DNA from: Limosilactobacillus rudii
GTDB lineage: Bacteria; Bacillota; Bacilli; Lactobacillales; Lactobacillaceae
Direction: 5' to 3'
Length of the DNA stretch: 64,000 nucleotides
Assembly: GCF_014145455.1 (NCBI RefSeq)
Contig: NZ_JACIVB010000054.1
Span: 186,001 to 250,000, forward strand
Position numbers and translations under genes: made by a program
Shown here: piece by piece, positions 8,287-15,641 of the stretch
How the letters are laid out: the number at the start of each line of letters is the position of its first letter
How positions within the stretch are numbered: the stretch's first letter is position 1
The notes under the pieces: model-generated
The model's database searches: none
Seen by the model: only the letters and a program-made list of their open reading frames with translations
Told to the model about the DNA's origin: nothing

Positions 8287-8988
8287 TTAAATTTCAGCTG
8301 AACCTTTTCCCCAATAAAAACCTTGCTGAAGAATCGTTGAATTACCGGCAAATTCCTCGGCTAGTTGCTTGCTAGCAATTCCTTCAACAACAAAGTCCAG
8401 ATGGTGGTGAGTAGCAAATGCTAACCACGCATTGATAAATTCACGTTTAGTTTCTTGATCTTCGTCTTTAAAGACTAATAACGAAAGCTTGATTCGCTGA
8501 ATTACCCCTAGCTGACGGACAATAAACGCATAGCTATTGCTCCCTGCACAAACATCATCAATTGCTAATTCAAACCCGAGCTGCTTTAATCGCTGAATTT
8601 CATCATCCAAGTAATCCAAACTATGAACTGTTTCCCGCCGTTCTGTAATTTCAATTGCGACCTGTGATCCATATCGTTGATAGACTTCACTTAGAAACTT
8701 CCAGGTCTCCTGAAACTCCATTTGGCATGGTTCAAGGTTAATATAGATCTTTCGCTGAGGGTGTTTTTCTAGTACCGCTGTCAACGATTCTTGACTCATT
8801 GCAATCCAGCGTTTATTTCCTTCTTGAGTCGCAAGTTGATTAAAAAAGGCTGCTCCAGGGAAAGCCCCTGAGGAATCACGAATTAACATTTCATATGCGT
8901 TGATCTCGGCGTTTAATTTCCGATCAACACGTAAAATTGGTTGAAAAATATTATGTAATTTATCACCACTAATTTTAATTTTCCTCAC
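8287..8988 (-). CDS. EAL-domain cyclic-di-GMP phosphodiesterase
   Basis: This is a stand-alone 233-residue EAL domain with no membrane segment, predicted to hydrolyse c-di-GMP to pGpG. Visible signature positions are the EAL motif as YEMLIR, the metal-site Asn in INLEPC, EITE in IEITERRE, the DDFG loop as AIDDVCAGSN, Lys in RIKLS (the usual D of KID is S), EG in VVEGIA, and QGFYWGKG near the end. Most metal and catalytic ligands appear present, so activity is likely; the KID change is a caution. The called start is a GTG overlapped by GAGGA, so the true start is uncertain. It lies 39 nt downstream of the diguanylate cyclase on the same strand and forms an opposing enzyme pair with it. A PdeA-like gene has been described in other lactobacilli. 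Confidence 0.88.
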   Translation of the reverse strand: MRKIKISGDKLHNIFQPILRVDRKLNAEINAYEMLIRDSSGAFPGAAFFNQLATQEGNKRWIAMSQESLTAVLEKHPQRKIYINLEPCQMEFQETWKFLSEVYQRYGSQVAIEITERRETVHSLDYLDDEIQRLKQLGFELAIDDVCAGSNSYAFIVRQLGVIQRIKLSLLVFKDEDQETKREFINAWLAFATHHHLDFVVEGIASKQLAEEFAGNSTILQQGFYWGKGSAEI

Positions 8989-9027
8989 CCATTCATTTTT
9001 CGTTATTACTGTTTTTATAGATAATTA

Positions 9028-10164
9028 TTACTTGTTCATTGACTTATATTGTTGATCAGTGATGATCCATCCTCGACCATCCTTTTTTACACTATACAAC
9101 ATTTTGTCAGCTCTCTTCAAGGTATGCTCTAATGTTTCACCGTTCAAACGATTAGTTAAGCTGCAAGAAAAACTGATGGTAATTTTAATTCCTTCTTTAG
9201 TCACAATTGGTTTTTTAGCAAAATAATCCTCAATTGACTGGAGGAGTGTGTAAACCTCGAGTATTGAATGATTAGATACCACAATACTAAATTCTTCTCC
9301 CCCAAAACGGTAGACGTAGCCATGATTAGGAAATGCTTGATGAATTTCTCTGCGTAACACTGTGGAAAAATAATTAAGAACTTTATTACCAACGAAATGA
9401 CCATAAGTATCATTAATTCGCTTGAAATGATCAATATCAAGGCCACCAATCACAATATCATGAATTGCATCATTCTCTGTTAATTCTTTAATCTTTTCAC
9501 TAAGCGCTCGGTAGTTCAGTAGTCCAGTAAGGTCATCTCGCTCGATTTTTGTCTGTAGTTGCTTAATCCTCAGGTTATTTTTAATTTCACTTCGATAGCG
9601 TTGACCTTCGGAACATAGAATAACTAATAAACCGACCGTTGGTGCTAGTACCTTGACCAAAGTTAACTGGTTTTCGATTTTTAACGTAACCAATTTAATT
9701 ACACCAAGAATAATAATTGCCAAGACGTAACGAATGTGTAACGTTGAGGCATCTCCATGCGTCAGAATAGTACAAAGAACGCCAAAAGTGAGGGCCTCCC
9801 CAAGCCAAATCCACCATGTGTTCCATGTCTGTAACCCCATCATTACTTCAACTATGTTCGTAAATAGCGGTGTCAGTATCAGTAACCACCACCATAGCCA
9901 ATTAGACCTATTGCGAAAAATCATTGTAATTGAGACAACCTGCATAAACGCAGCTTCTCCAATGTTGATCCACGATAATTGGAGTAAGCAAAACTCCTGA
10001 AAAAAGTAAGTAACTGTTATAATCGCTGTTAAAACAAAATTAGCTAAGCGATTGCTCTTATATGAGCCCCAATAATGTTCAAAATAAATTTGACTAATAA
10101 TCATACAATTAACAATTATTGGCAAATATATGACCGCTCCTAGGATTTTGACTATCAAACTCAT
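9028..10164 (-). CDS. Membrane diguanylate cyclase (GGDEF domain)
   Basis: This is a 378-residue protein. The first 190 or so residues form five to six membrane helices, a likely sensory module. A GGDEF domain runs from about 205 to 370. The active-site motif is intact as RFGGEEFSIVV, and DIDHFKRINDTYGH and RADKMLY are also present, so it should make c-di-GMP from two GTP. The position five residues before GGEEF, where a product-inhibition RxxD site would be, reads PNHG, so the I-site is missing. It is divergent from the exopolysaccharide genes that start at 10467 and is followed by the EAL gene. Comparable dgcA-type genes are known in lactobacilli. Confidence 0.9.
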   Translation of the reverse strand: MSLIVKILGAVIYLPIIVNCMIISQIYFEHYWGSYKSNRLANFVLTAIITVTYFFQEFCLLQLSWINIGEAAFMQVVSITMIFRNRSNWLWWWLLILTPLFTNIVEVMMGLQTWNTWWIWLGEALTFGVLCTILTHGDASTLHIRYVLAIIILGVIKLVTLKIENQLTLVKVLAPTVGLLVILCSEGQRYRSEIKNNLRIKQLQTKIERDDLTGLLNYRALSEKIKELTENDAIHDIVIGGLDIDHFKRINDTYGHFVGNKVLNYFSTVLRREIHQAFPNHGYVYRFGGEEFSIVVSNHSILEVYTLLQSIEDYFAKKPIVTKEGIKITISFSCSLTNRLNGETLEHTLKRADKMLYSVKKDGRGWIITDQQYKSMNK

Positions 10165-10407
10165 TTCACCTTTTCGTAATAATTTGTAAGAGTTATCAAA
10201 TTTTACTGCTATTAGCGAATATATTCTAGCTTTTTTTCAGCGAAAAAGGACTTTTTTTAAAAGATGGTAAGAAAACGCCTCTTTTAAGGGACATGGTAAG
10301 CTATCTTCACGTAGTCTACTCAATATTTAACACGGTTTATCTATCAATTCAACTTAATATTAAAGCATTTATATAGGCTTTTTATGATATGATTTTTATA
10401 TGAATTT

Positions 10408-10437
10408 TTGACAATCTAGGGAGGATATGGGTAATAA
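10408..10437 (+). promoter_or_regulatory. Promoter of the exopolysaccharide genes
   Basis: A perfect TTGACA (10408-10413), an 18-nt spacer and TAATAA (10432-10437) lie about 30 nt before the ATG at 10467. The GGGAGG inside the spacer is only two bases from an ATG at 10427 that opens a nine-codon frame, too close to work well. The gene itself lacks an obvious ribosome binding site. Confidence 0.5.
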
Positions 10438-10466
10438 GCTAACACTAATTACCTAATTATTAATAC

Positions 10467-10970
10467 ATGAAAAGAAAAGCACACCATAACTATCAAGATG
10501 ATTATTTTGAAAAGGGTCACTGGGGGATTAAACTTTGGCAAACTCTGATCGCGCTGCTTAGCTGGTGCGTTCTTTTTACCCCAATTATCATTACCAGTGC
10601 TACTTACCTTGCTTACCGAACTCACGGGCAAAGAGGGCACTTATTTTGGAACTATGCAGAAGGATTTCGTGAGTTAAACTTTCTCTGCATCTTTCTCGCC
10701 TTCTCTTTAGGAATGATCGCTGTCTTTTGTCTGGCAATGGGGTATATCCAACACCTCCGTTCCCGGGGGCTAGTTGAAAAATGGCCGATGTTTGACTTGA
10801 CCAAGAGCAACTGGGAGCAGTCCCGGGCTGAAGCATTTATGACTAACCGTTTTGGCCCGCGAGTAGATCGTGAAAAGCGACAGAGATTTAAGGTTACTGC
10901 CGAACAAAATCTTGCTAAAAATCAACTGAAAGAAATTATTAACGGTAACCGAATGGGGGAAAATGAATAG
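10467..10970 (+). CDS. Small two-helix membrane protein of exopolysaccharide synthase (PgaD/IcaD-like role)
   Basis: This is a 167-residue basic protein with two membrane helices (about 26-50 and 69-95) and a charged C-terminal tail. Sequence similarity to PgaD or IcaD is not obvious by eye. The topology and position directly before the glycosyltransferase match those auxiliary subunits, which are needed for polymer synthesis and, in PgaCD, for c-di-GMP binding. The ATG has no clear ribosome binding site and an in-frame TAA lies two codons upstream, so no longer form exists. Its stop overlaps the next start by one base, which indicates translational coupling. Confidence 0.7.
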   Translation: MKRKAHHNYQDDYFEKGHWGIKLWQTLIALLSWCVLFTPIIITSATYLAYRTHGQRGHLFWNYAEGFRELNFLCIFLAFSLGMIAVFCLAMGYIQHLRSRGLVEKWPMFDLTKSNWEQSRAEAFMTNRFGPRVDREKRQRFKVTAEQNLAKNQLKEIINGNRMGENE

Positions 10971-12292
10971 TGGTTTCAAATATCTTTAATGGTGTCTTTC
11001 AAACATCATCGCCATGGATGTCTTTTGTCGTTATTATCAACCTCATTCTCTGCCTTTACCCGATTCTTGGTGCCATGTTCTGGCTTTGTGGTGCATTCGC
11101 ATATGTGCTGTTTCACCGTGGTGAGGATCGCAATCAGCCTTCGAAACTAACGAATGAACCATTTATTACAATCATGATTCCTGCACATAATGAAGAGGTT
11201 GTCATCCGTAAAACGCTTGAGTACCTTCTAACCCAGCTTAATTATCATAATTATGAAGTTCTTGTAATGGATGACGGTAGTACCGATCATACTCCCCAAA
11301 TCTTGGCAGAACTACAAAAAGAATATTCACGGTTACGGGTAATCAGGATTGAGGAAAATCAGGGGAAAGCCCACGCGTTTAATATCGGAATGTTCTTCGC
11401 AAAGGGCGAATATATCCTTAGTAACGACGCGGATACTCTCCCCGAAAAAGATGCGCTTAAAAAGTACATGTGCTATTTCACTAGTCCTCAAGGGATTAAT
11501 TATGCTGCTGTCACGGCCAATATGGACGTTTATAACCGGTCAACTCTCTTGGGAAAATCTCAGACAGTCGAATTTTCAAGTATCGTGGGCATTATTAAAC
11601 GGAGCCAAACTGCGATTAACAATACAATGTATGCATATAGCGGTGCTAACACAATGTACCGTCGGGATTTCTTAATCAGTGTTGGTGGCTTCCGTCAAGA
11701 TCGCGCCACGGAGGATATTAGTATTGCTTGGGATCATACCTTTATGAATATTACTCCCAAATTCGCCCCAGATATCATTTTTCACATGAATGTTCCCGAA
11801 ACATTTCGTGATCTTTATAAGCAACGAAAACGATGGGCTCAAGGTGGTACCGAAGTCTGGCTGACTAACTTTACCAAAATTATCCGCCATCCTTGGCAAC
11901 ACCGCTTTGTTATTCCGATGCTGGCTGATACTACTCTTTCAATTATATGGTCGTTCTTCTTCTGGATAACTAGTATCATTTTCTTGCTGACAATGTGTTA
12001 CTTCCTATTTACCGGAAACGATGAACGGGTCTGGCACGGGATTGTGATGAGTATGATCTTTGTTAATTTCCAATTAATTGCCGGGCTAATGCAAATTCTT
12101 GCTGCGTTAATTTTGGATTTCCGCGGTACTAAATTGCGTTACCTTGCTTTTGCACCACTCTATCTTTTAGTTACTTGGCTAATTAATCCCTTAACCATAG
12201 TCACTACCTTTCCCAAAGCAATCAAAACAATCATGGGCTACGGTAGTGGTAAATGGGTTAGTCCAGAAAGGAAGGCTGATAGTAATGGCTGA
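10970..12292 (+). CDS. Processive family 2 glycosyltransferase (PgaC/IcaA/BcsA type)
   Basis: This is a 440-residue membrane glycosyltransferase predicted to polymerise a beta-linked exopolysaccharide. N-terminal helices (about 20-50) precede a GT-A domain with PAHNEE, MDDGSTD, the DxD motif in SNDADTLPE, TED in RATEDISI, and QRKRW, the QxxRW signature of processive synthases. Three to four C-terminal helices form the likely export channel. The start is a GTG overlapping the TAG of the upstream gene. No PilZ domain is present, so c-di-GMP control, if any, must act through a partner; the degenerate EAL protein downstream is the obvious candidate. Poly-N-acetylglucosamine is a likely but unproven product. 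Confidence 0.88.
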   Translation: MVSNIFNGVFQTSSPWMSFVVIINLILCLYPILGAMFWLCGAFAYVLFHRGEDRNQPSKLTNEPFITIMIPAHNEEVVIRKTLEYLLTQLNYHNYEVLVMDDGSTDHTPQILAELQKEYSRLRVIRIEENQGKAHAFNIGMFFAKGEYILSNDADTLPEKDALKKYMCYFTSPQGINYAAVTANMDVYNRSTLLGKSQTVEFSSIVGIIKRSQTAINNTMYAYSGANTMYRRDFLISVGGFRQDRATEDISIAWDHTFMNITPKFAPDIIFHMNVPETFRDLYKQRKRWAQGGTEVWLTNFTKIIRHPWQHRFVIPMLADTTLSIIWSFFFWITSIIFLLTMCYFLFTGNDERVWHGIVMSMIFVNFQLIAGLMQILAALILDFRGTKLRYLAFAPLYLLVTWLINPLTIVTTFPKAIKTIMGYGSGKWVSPERKADSNG

Positions 12293-13079
12293 TCTTCGTT
12301 TTCTCTTATGGTGGGTCTTTGTTATTTTCACGATTATCTGTCTCATTTTTTGTATTGAAGCAACGATTCGTTACCGGTATAAGCGTGGGATCGATAAGGA
12401 GGATGAGTTCGCACAACGTTATAAATATTTTGGCCAGCCAATTTACGATCATTATCAAAAGATTCAGGGATATGAACTTCTCCTTCGTGAATTCGATTCA
12501 GTTCAAAAGCAGTGGCGTTTGCCGAGAAACGTGAATAATTTTCCACTAAGTAAAATGGTCTTAACCATTCGGCAAATTGACCCGCAAATTATTAATTCCA
12601 TCAAAATACTTGCCCTTAACATGACTGTTAGTCAAATTACCGACTTCCGCGCAAGCTACTTTTTTCAGTGGGTCTTAGGATTAATCAATAATCGACAGCT
12701 TTCCATTGAAATCGATGCGCGGGATATTCAACAAGCGAGCTTTATCCAACGGCGAAAACTTCATCGCTTATTAAGAAAGCTTGATCATCCCCATATTAAA
12801 ATAACAATTGAAAACGTTGATTCAACGAAAAGAACTTTTCTTCTTTTAAAGAATCTTCTTCCCTATACGGATTATGTTAAATTTAACATCCGTTCGTTTA
12901 ATAAATCGCCCGAGCAGTGGATTGATATTACTCTTGCACAATGGCAACAATACCTGAAAAAACATCAGGTAACGCCAGTTGTCGGTAAGGTGGAACGGGA
13001 TGAGCAGGATGCACTGGTCAACCAATTAGATATTAATCTCCGTCAGGGTTATGTTTACGGAATGCCAGATGAATTTTAG
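12285..13079 (+). CDS. Membrane-anchored degenerate EAL protein, possible c-di-GMP receptor
   Basis: This is a 264-residue protein with one N-terminal membrane helix (about 5-28) and a divergent EAL domain. The start at 12285 was chosen for its GAAAGGAAGG ribosome binding site; it overlaps the end of the glycosyltransferase. The EAL motif survives as YELLLR, as do the Asn in LALNMT, Lys in VKFN and QGYVYGMP. EITE is changed to EIDA, DDFGxG to ENVDST, and EGVE to GKVE. Loss of these metal-site residues predicts no hydrolysis, while nucleotide binding may remain, as in LapD- or FimX-like receptors. Third place in the synthase operon supports a regulatory role. Confidence 0.75.
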   Translation: MADLRFLLWWVFVIFTIICLIFCIEATIRYRYKRGIDKEDEFAQRYKYFGQPIYDHYQKIQGYELLLREFDSVQKQWRLPRNVNNFPLSKMVLTIRQIDPQIINSIKILALNMTVSQITDFRASYFFQWVLGLINNRQLSIEIDARDIQQASFIQRRKLHRLLRKLDHPHIKITIENVDSTKRTFLLLKNLLPYTDYVKFNIRSFNKSPEQWIDITLAQWQQYLKKHQVTPVVGKVERDEQDALVNQLDINLRQGYVYGMPDEF

Positions 13080-13100
13080 GCTATATCGAAATGTAAAAAA

Positions 13101-13320
13101 AAGCTGGGAATTAACCTCTACAAGAGCCTGGTTGGCTAACCGAGAACGATGAATGATGATGTAATCATCAGAATCGTTCGTAGTTAGACTCTAAGGCTCT
13201 GGTTAATTCCCGCGATTAGACTCTAAGGCTCTGGTTAATTCCCGCGATTAGACTCTATAAGTTCGAATACTATTAGTAATAGGTTGAGGTCGAGAAATGT
13301 TTTTCCCGGCTTCTTGCTTT
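13101..13320. repeat. Structured intergenic repeat region with 32-bp tandem repeats
   Basis: This gene-free stretch has nested structure. A 32-bp unit (TTAGACTCTAAGG...) starts at 13184, again at 13216 and partially at 13248. An imperfect hairpin has outer arms GAACGAT (13144-13150) and ATCGTTC (13173-13179). The segment GGGAATTAACC (13106-13116) is nearly complementary to the GGTTAATTCCC ends of the repeat units. The outer ends AAGCTGGGA (13101-13109) and TCCCGGCTT (13303-13311) are near-complementary. No reading frame is apparent. Confidence 0.6.
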
Positions 13321-13378
13321 TTAAAAGTGCAATAGCCCATTTTTTACGTATATATATTATTAGGGGAGAATAAAAAAG

Positions 13379-13401
13379 CCCATGACGTATACGGCCATGG
13401 G
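13379..13401 (-). terminator. Terminator of HAD phosphatase gene
   Basis: On the minus strand CCCATG...CATGGG(C) forms a 6-7 bp stem with an 11-nt loop, followed by TTTTTTATT, directly after the phosphatase stop. Confidence 0.75.
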
Positions 13402-13408
13402 AGAAGTA

Positions 13409-14056
13409 TTAGATTTCTAAAAGATCACTCGGCTTATGTAGTGGGAAATCGGCATCCTTGATACTATCTGGATTTACTGAACCATACAATGCTCCTGCAA
13501 ATTTAATTCCAGCCGCATGGGCAGCCTTCAGATCATTAATTGTATCGCCAACGTACACTGCTTTTTGTGGATCAGCATTCATTGCCTTCATTGCTGCCAA
13601 GATTGGGTCTGGGGATGGCTTGTGTTTTTTAGTATCAGCAGAAGTAATGGCAACCTTAAATAATTTTGCAAAGTCATATTGCTTAACAAAATATTCTTGA
13701 TACTCATCAGCGAGTTTTGAGGTGGCAATGGCAATTTTTGTGTTGCTTCGGTGGGCTAGTGCGTTTAGCATCTCTGGAATACCTTCGATAACTTTAGCGC
13801 GATCTGCCCGTTCATAAGCAAGGTTGAACCAATCTTTTTGAATAGCGGGGATTTCCTCTTCAGCAATCCCTGCAAGGCGTAACGCATCCTTACCGGTAAT
13901 ACCAAATAAATCGTGTTTTGTTTGTTCAACTTTATCTGGAGCAACTGGGTGACCATGTTTAGCTAATGTATCAATCATTGCCGGCATATACATGTCTAAA
14001 GTATCAATTAATGTTCCGTCAATATCAAAAATAAAATTAGTGATTTCTTCTGACAT
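13409..14056 (-). CDS. HAD-superfamily phosphatase (phosphoglycolate phosphatase-like)
   Basis: This is a 215-residue soluble hydrolase. Motif I is FDIDGTLID (nucleophile and acid Asp, residues 10-12), motif II is ATS near 112, motif III Lys is in KHKPSPDP, and motif IV is VYVGDTINDLKAA. The cap between motifs I and II is the helical type of the Gph/PgmB group. The substrate is unclear: phosphoglycolate, pyrophosphate or a sugar phosphate are all possible. It stands alone, divergent from the permease at 14211, with its own terminator. Confidence 0.82.
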   Translation of the reverse strand: MSEEITNFIFDIDGTLIDTLDMYMPAMIDTLAKHGHPVAPDKVEQTKHDLFGITGKDALRLAGIAEEEIPAIQKDWFNLAYERADRAKVIEGIPEMLNALAHRSNTKIAIATSKLADEYQEYFVKQYDFAKLFKVAITSADTKKHKPSPDPILAAMKAMNADPQKAVYVGDTINDLKAAHAAGIKFAGALYGSVNPDSIKDADFPLHKPSDLLEI

Positions 14057-14210
14057 TTTTATCCAATCCTTTTATTAAAAATAGGTATAAACATATTGTA
14101 TAACACTGTCTTCTCAGTACAACATTATAAAACAAAATATTTTTAGAATTGCTAGCTGATAATTTACCTTTTTATCTCAAGACGACTACAATATAAATGA
14201 AATTATAATT

Positions 14211-15593
14211 TTGTGTGGGGTGATTACTATCGCTAGTCAAAAGTCTGTACCTAAGAAGCTATCTTTTATGTCGATTTACTTTTTAGGAATTAATGGTGTT
14301 ATCGGCTCAGGGACATTCTTACTTCCGTCTGTTATTTATCGGGATATGAACCTGTCAGCTGTTGCCGTTTTGTTATGTACTGCTGTTACTGTATCGATGA
14401 TTGCATTATGTTATGCGGATCTTTCAAGTCGTTTTACCGGATCAGGAGCTGCATGGTTGTATTCTTATCATGCATTTGGTCGCTTTACGGGATACGAATT
14501 AGGAATTTTTACTTGGTTTTTAGGTTGTTGTACCCTTTCTGCGGAGATTGTTGCTCTATTGACTACGCTTAAAAGTTTCCTGCCTATTTTTAACGACCCG
14601 CTTGCTTATGGCATTGGGGCATTTGGTTTGATTCTTCTATTTGCACTTATTAATTTCTTCGGGCGGGGACTTGTAAAACTCGTCAATAATATTTCGGCCG
14701 CAGCAAAGATTCTGACGTTGATTATTTTTATCGTTGTCGGTGTTTTCTTTATTCATAAAGCAAACTTTTCACCAGTTATTCCACAGGCAGCCTTAAAGGG
14801 ACCAATGCCATTCCTTCACCACTTTGGTGCAGCATTTACACCTATTTTTTACTTGTTTACTGGCTTTTCTTTTTTGCCAATTGCTGCTAAACAAATGAAT
14901 AAGCCTGAAAAGAATATTCCTCGTGTACTTATTGCTGTAATGGTTAGTGTTACTATCTTAGACGCATTAATGATGATTGTCGCAGTCGGGCTTGCTGGGA
15001 CCAAACTTGGTGGTTATTCGACACCATTAGCTAATGCGTTAGGCCTGGCAATCGGTAAATGGGGTTACGCCTTTATTATTTTTGGAATGCTTGTAAGTAT
15101 CTTTGGCGTTGCCTTTTCAGCTTCGTTTAATACGCCATCGTTAATCGCATCAATGGCTAACGAACATGGAATGCTTCCTAAATTTATTGGTAAGAAGAAT
15201 AAGCATGATGCTCCGTGGGTAGGGATCATTTTGACTTCAATTCTTTCAGCATTATTTGCTACGCAGAGCTACCTCTTTCTTGTTAGTTGTACGGTTTTAG
15301 CTTCATTTGTTCAATACGTTCCTTCAATTCTAGCTGTTGTGAAGTTTGAACACAGTAATGAGTATCCAACGCACGGATTCAAATTACCCGGGAAATATTT
15401 AATTCCAATTTTGGCATTGTTAGTTTCTTGCTATATGGTAACAAACTTTACAGCCAAAACATTATTGGTCGGAACGGTTGTTGCTATTGCTGCCGCTGGG
15501 GCATACTTCTTCATTAAGACTGACCGAAGTTATGAAGAAAAACACTCAAAATGGCTGGCAGAATTACGCTTAGAAGGTAAAAAATTAAAGTAA
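14211..15593 (+). CDS. APC-family amino acid permease
   Basis: This is a membrane permease of about 455 residues with 12 predicted helices. The first helix carries the APC substrate-binding motif GVIGSGTFLLPS. The start is uncertain: TTG at 14211 and GTG at 14220 are the conventional choices. However, GGGGTGATT, an excellent extended Shine-Dalgarno sequence, places initiation at ATC 14229, giving a protein that starts with ASQKSVPKK. Substrate is not predictable from sequence alone. It is flanked by a divergent HAD phosphatase and a convergent P-type ATPase with a shared hairpin. Confidence 0.82.
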   Translation: MCGVITIASQKSVPKKLSFMSIYFLGINGVIGSGTFLLPSVIYRDMNLSAVAVLLCTAVTVSMIALCYADLSSRFTGSGAAWLYSYHAFGRFTGYELGIFTWFLGCCTLSAEIVALLTTLKSFLPIFNDPLAYGIGAFGLILLFALINFFGRGLVKLVNNISAAAKILTLIIFIVVGVFFIHKANFSPVIPQAALKGPMPFLHHFGAAFTPIFYLFTGFSFLPIAAKQMNKPEKNIPRVLIAVMVSVTILDALMMIVAVGLAGTKLGGYSTPLANALGLAIGKWGYAFIIFGMLVSIFGVAFSASFNTPSLIASMANEHGMLPKFIGKKNKHDAPWVGIILTSILSALFATQSYLFLVSCTVLASFVQYVPSILAVVKFEHSNEYPTHGFKLPGKYLIPILALLVSCYMVTNFTAKTLLVGTVVAIAAAGAYFFIKTDRSYEEKHSKWLAELRLEGKKLK

Positions 15594-15604
15594 TATGTAA
15601 AAAA

Positions 15605-15633
15605 GACACCGAAGTCATTTTGACTACAGTGCC
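15605..15633. terminator. Bidirectional terminator between permease and P-type ATPase
   Basis: A 13-bp imperfect stem (15605-15617 / 15621-15633) with a 3-nt loop lies between convergent genes. The minus strand continues with a run of six T. Confidence 0.7.
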
Positions 15634-15641
15634 TTTAATTA

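Noticed and set aside
10165-10466. c-di-GMP riboswitch before the exopolysaccharide operon
   Set aside because: None of the conserved c-di-GMP-I or II core sequences were found in the divergent region.
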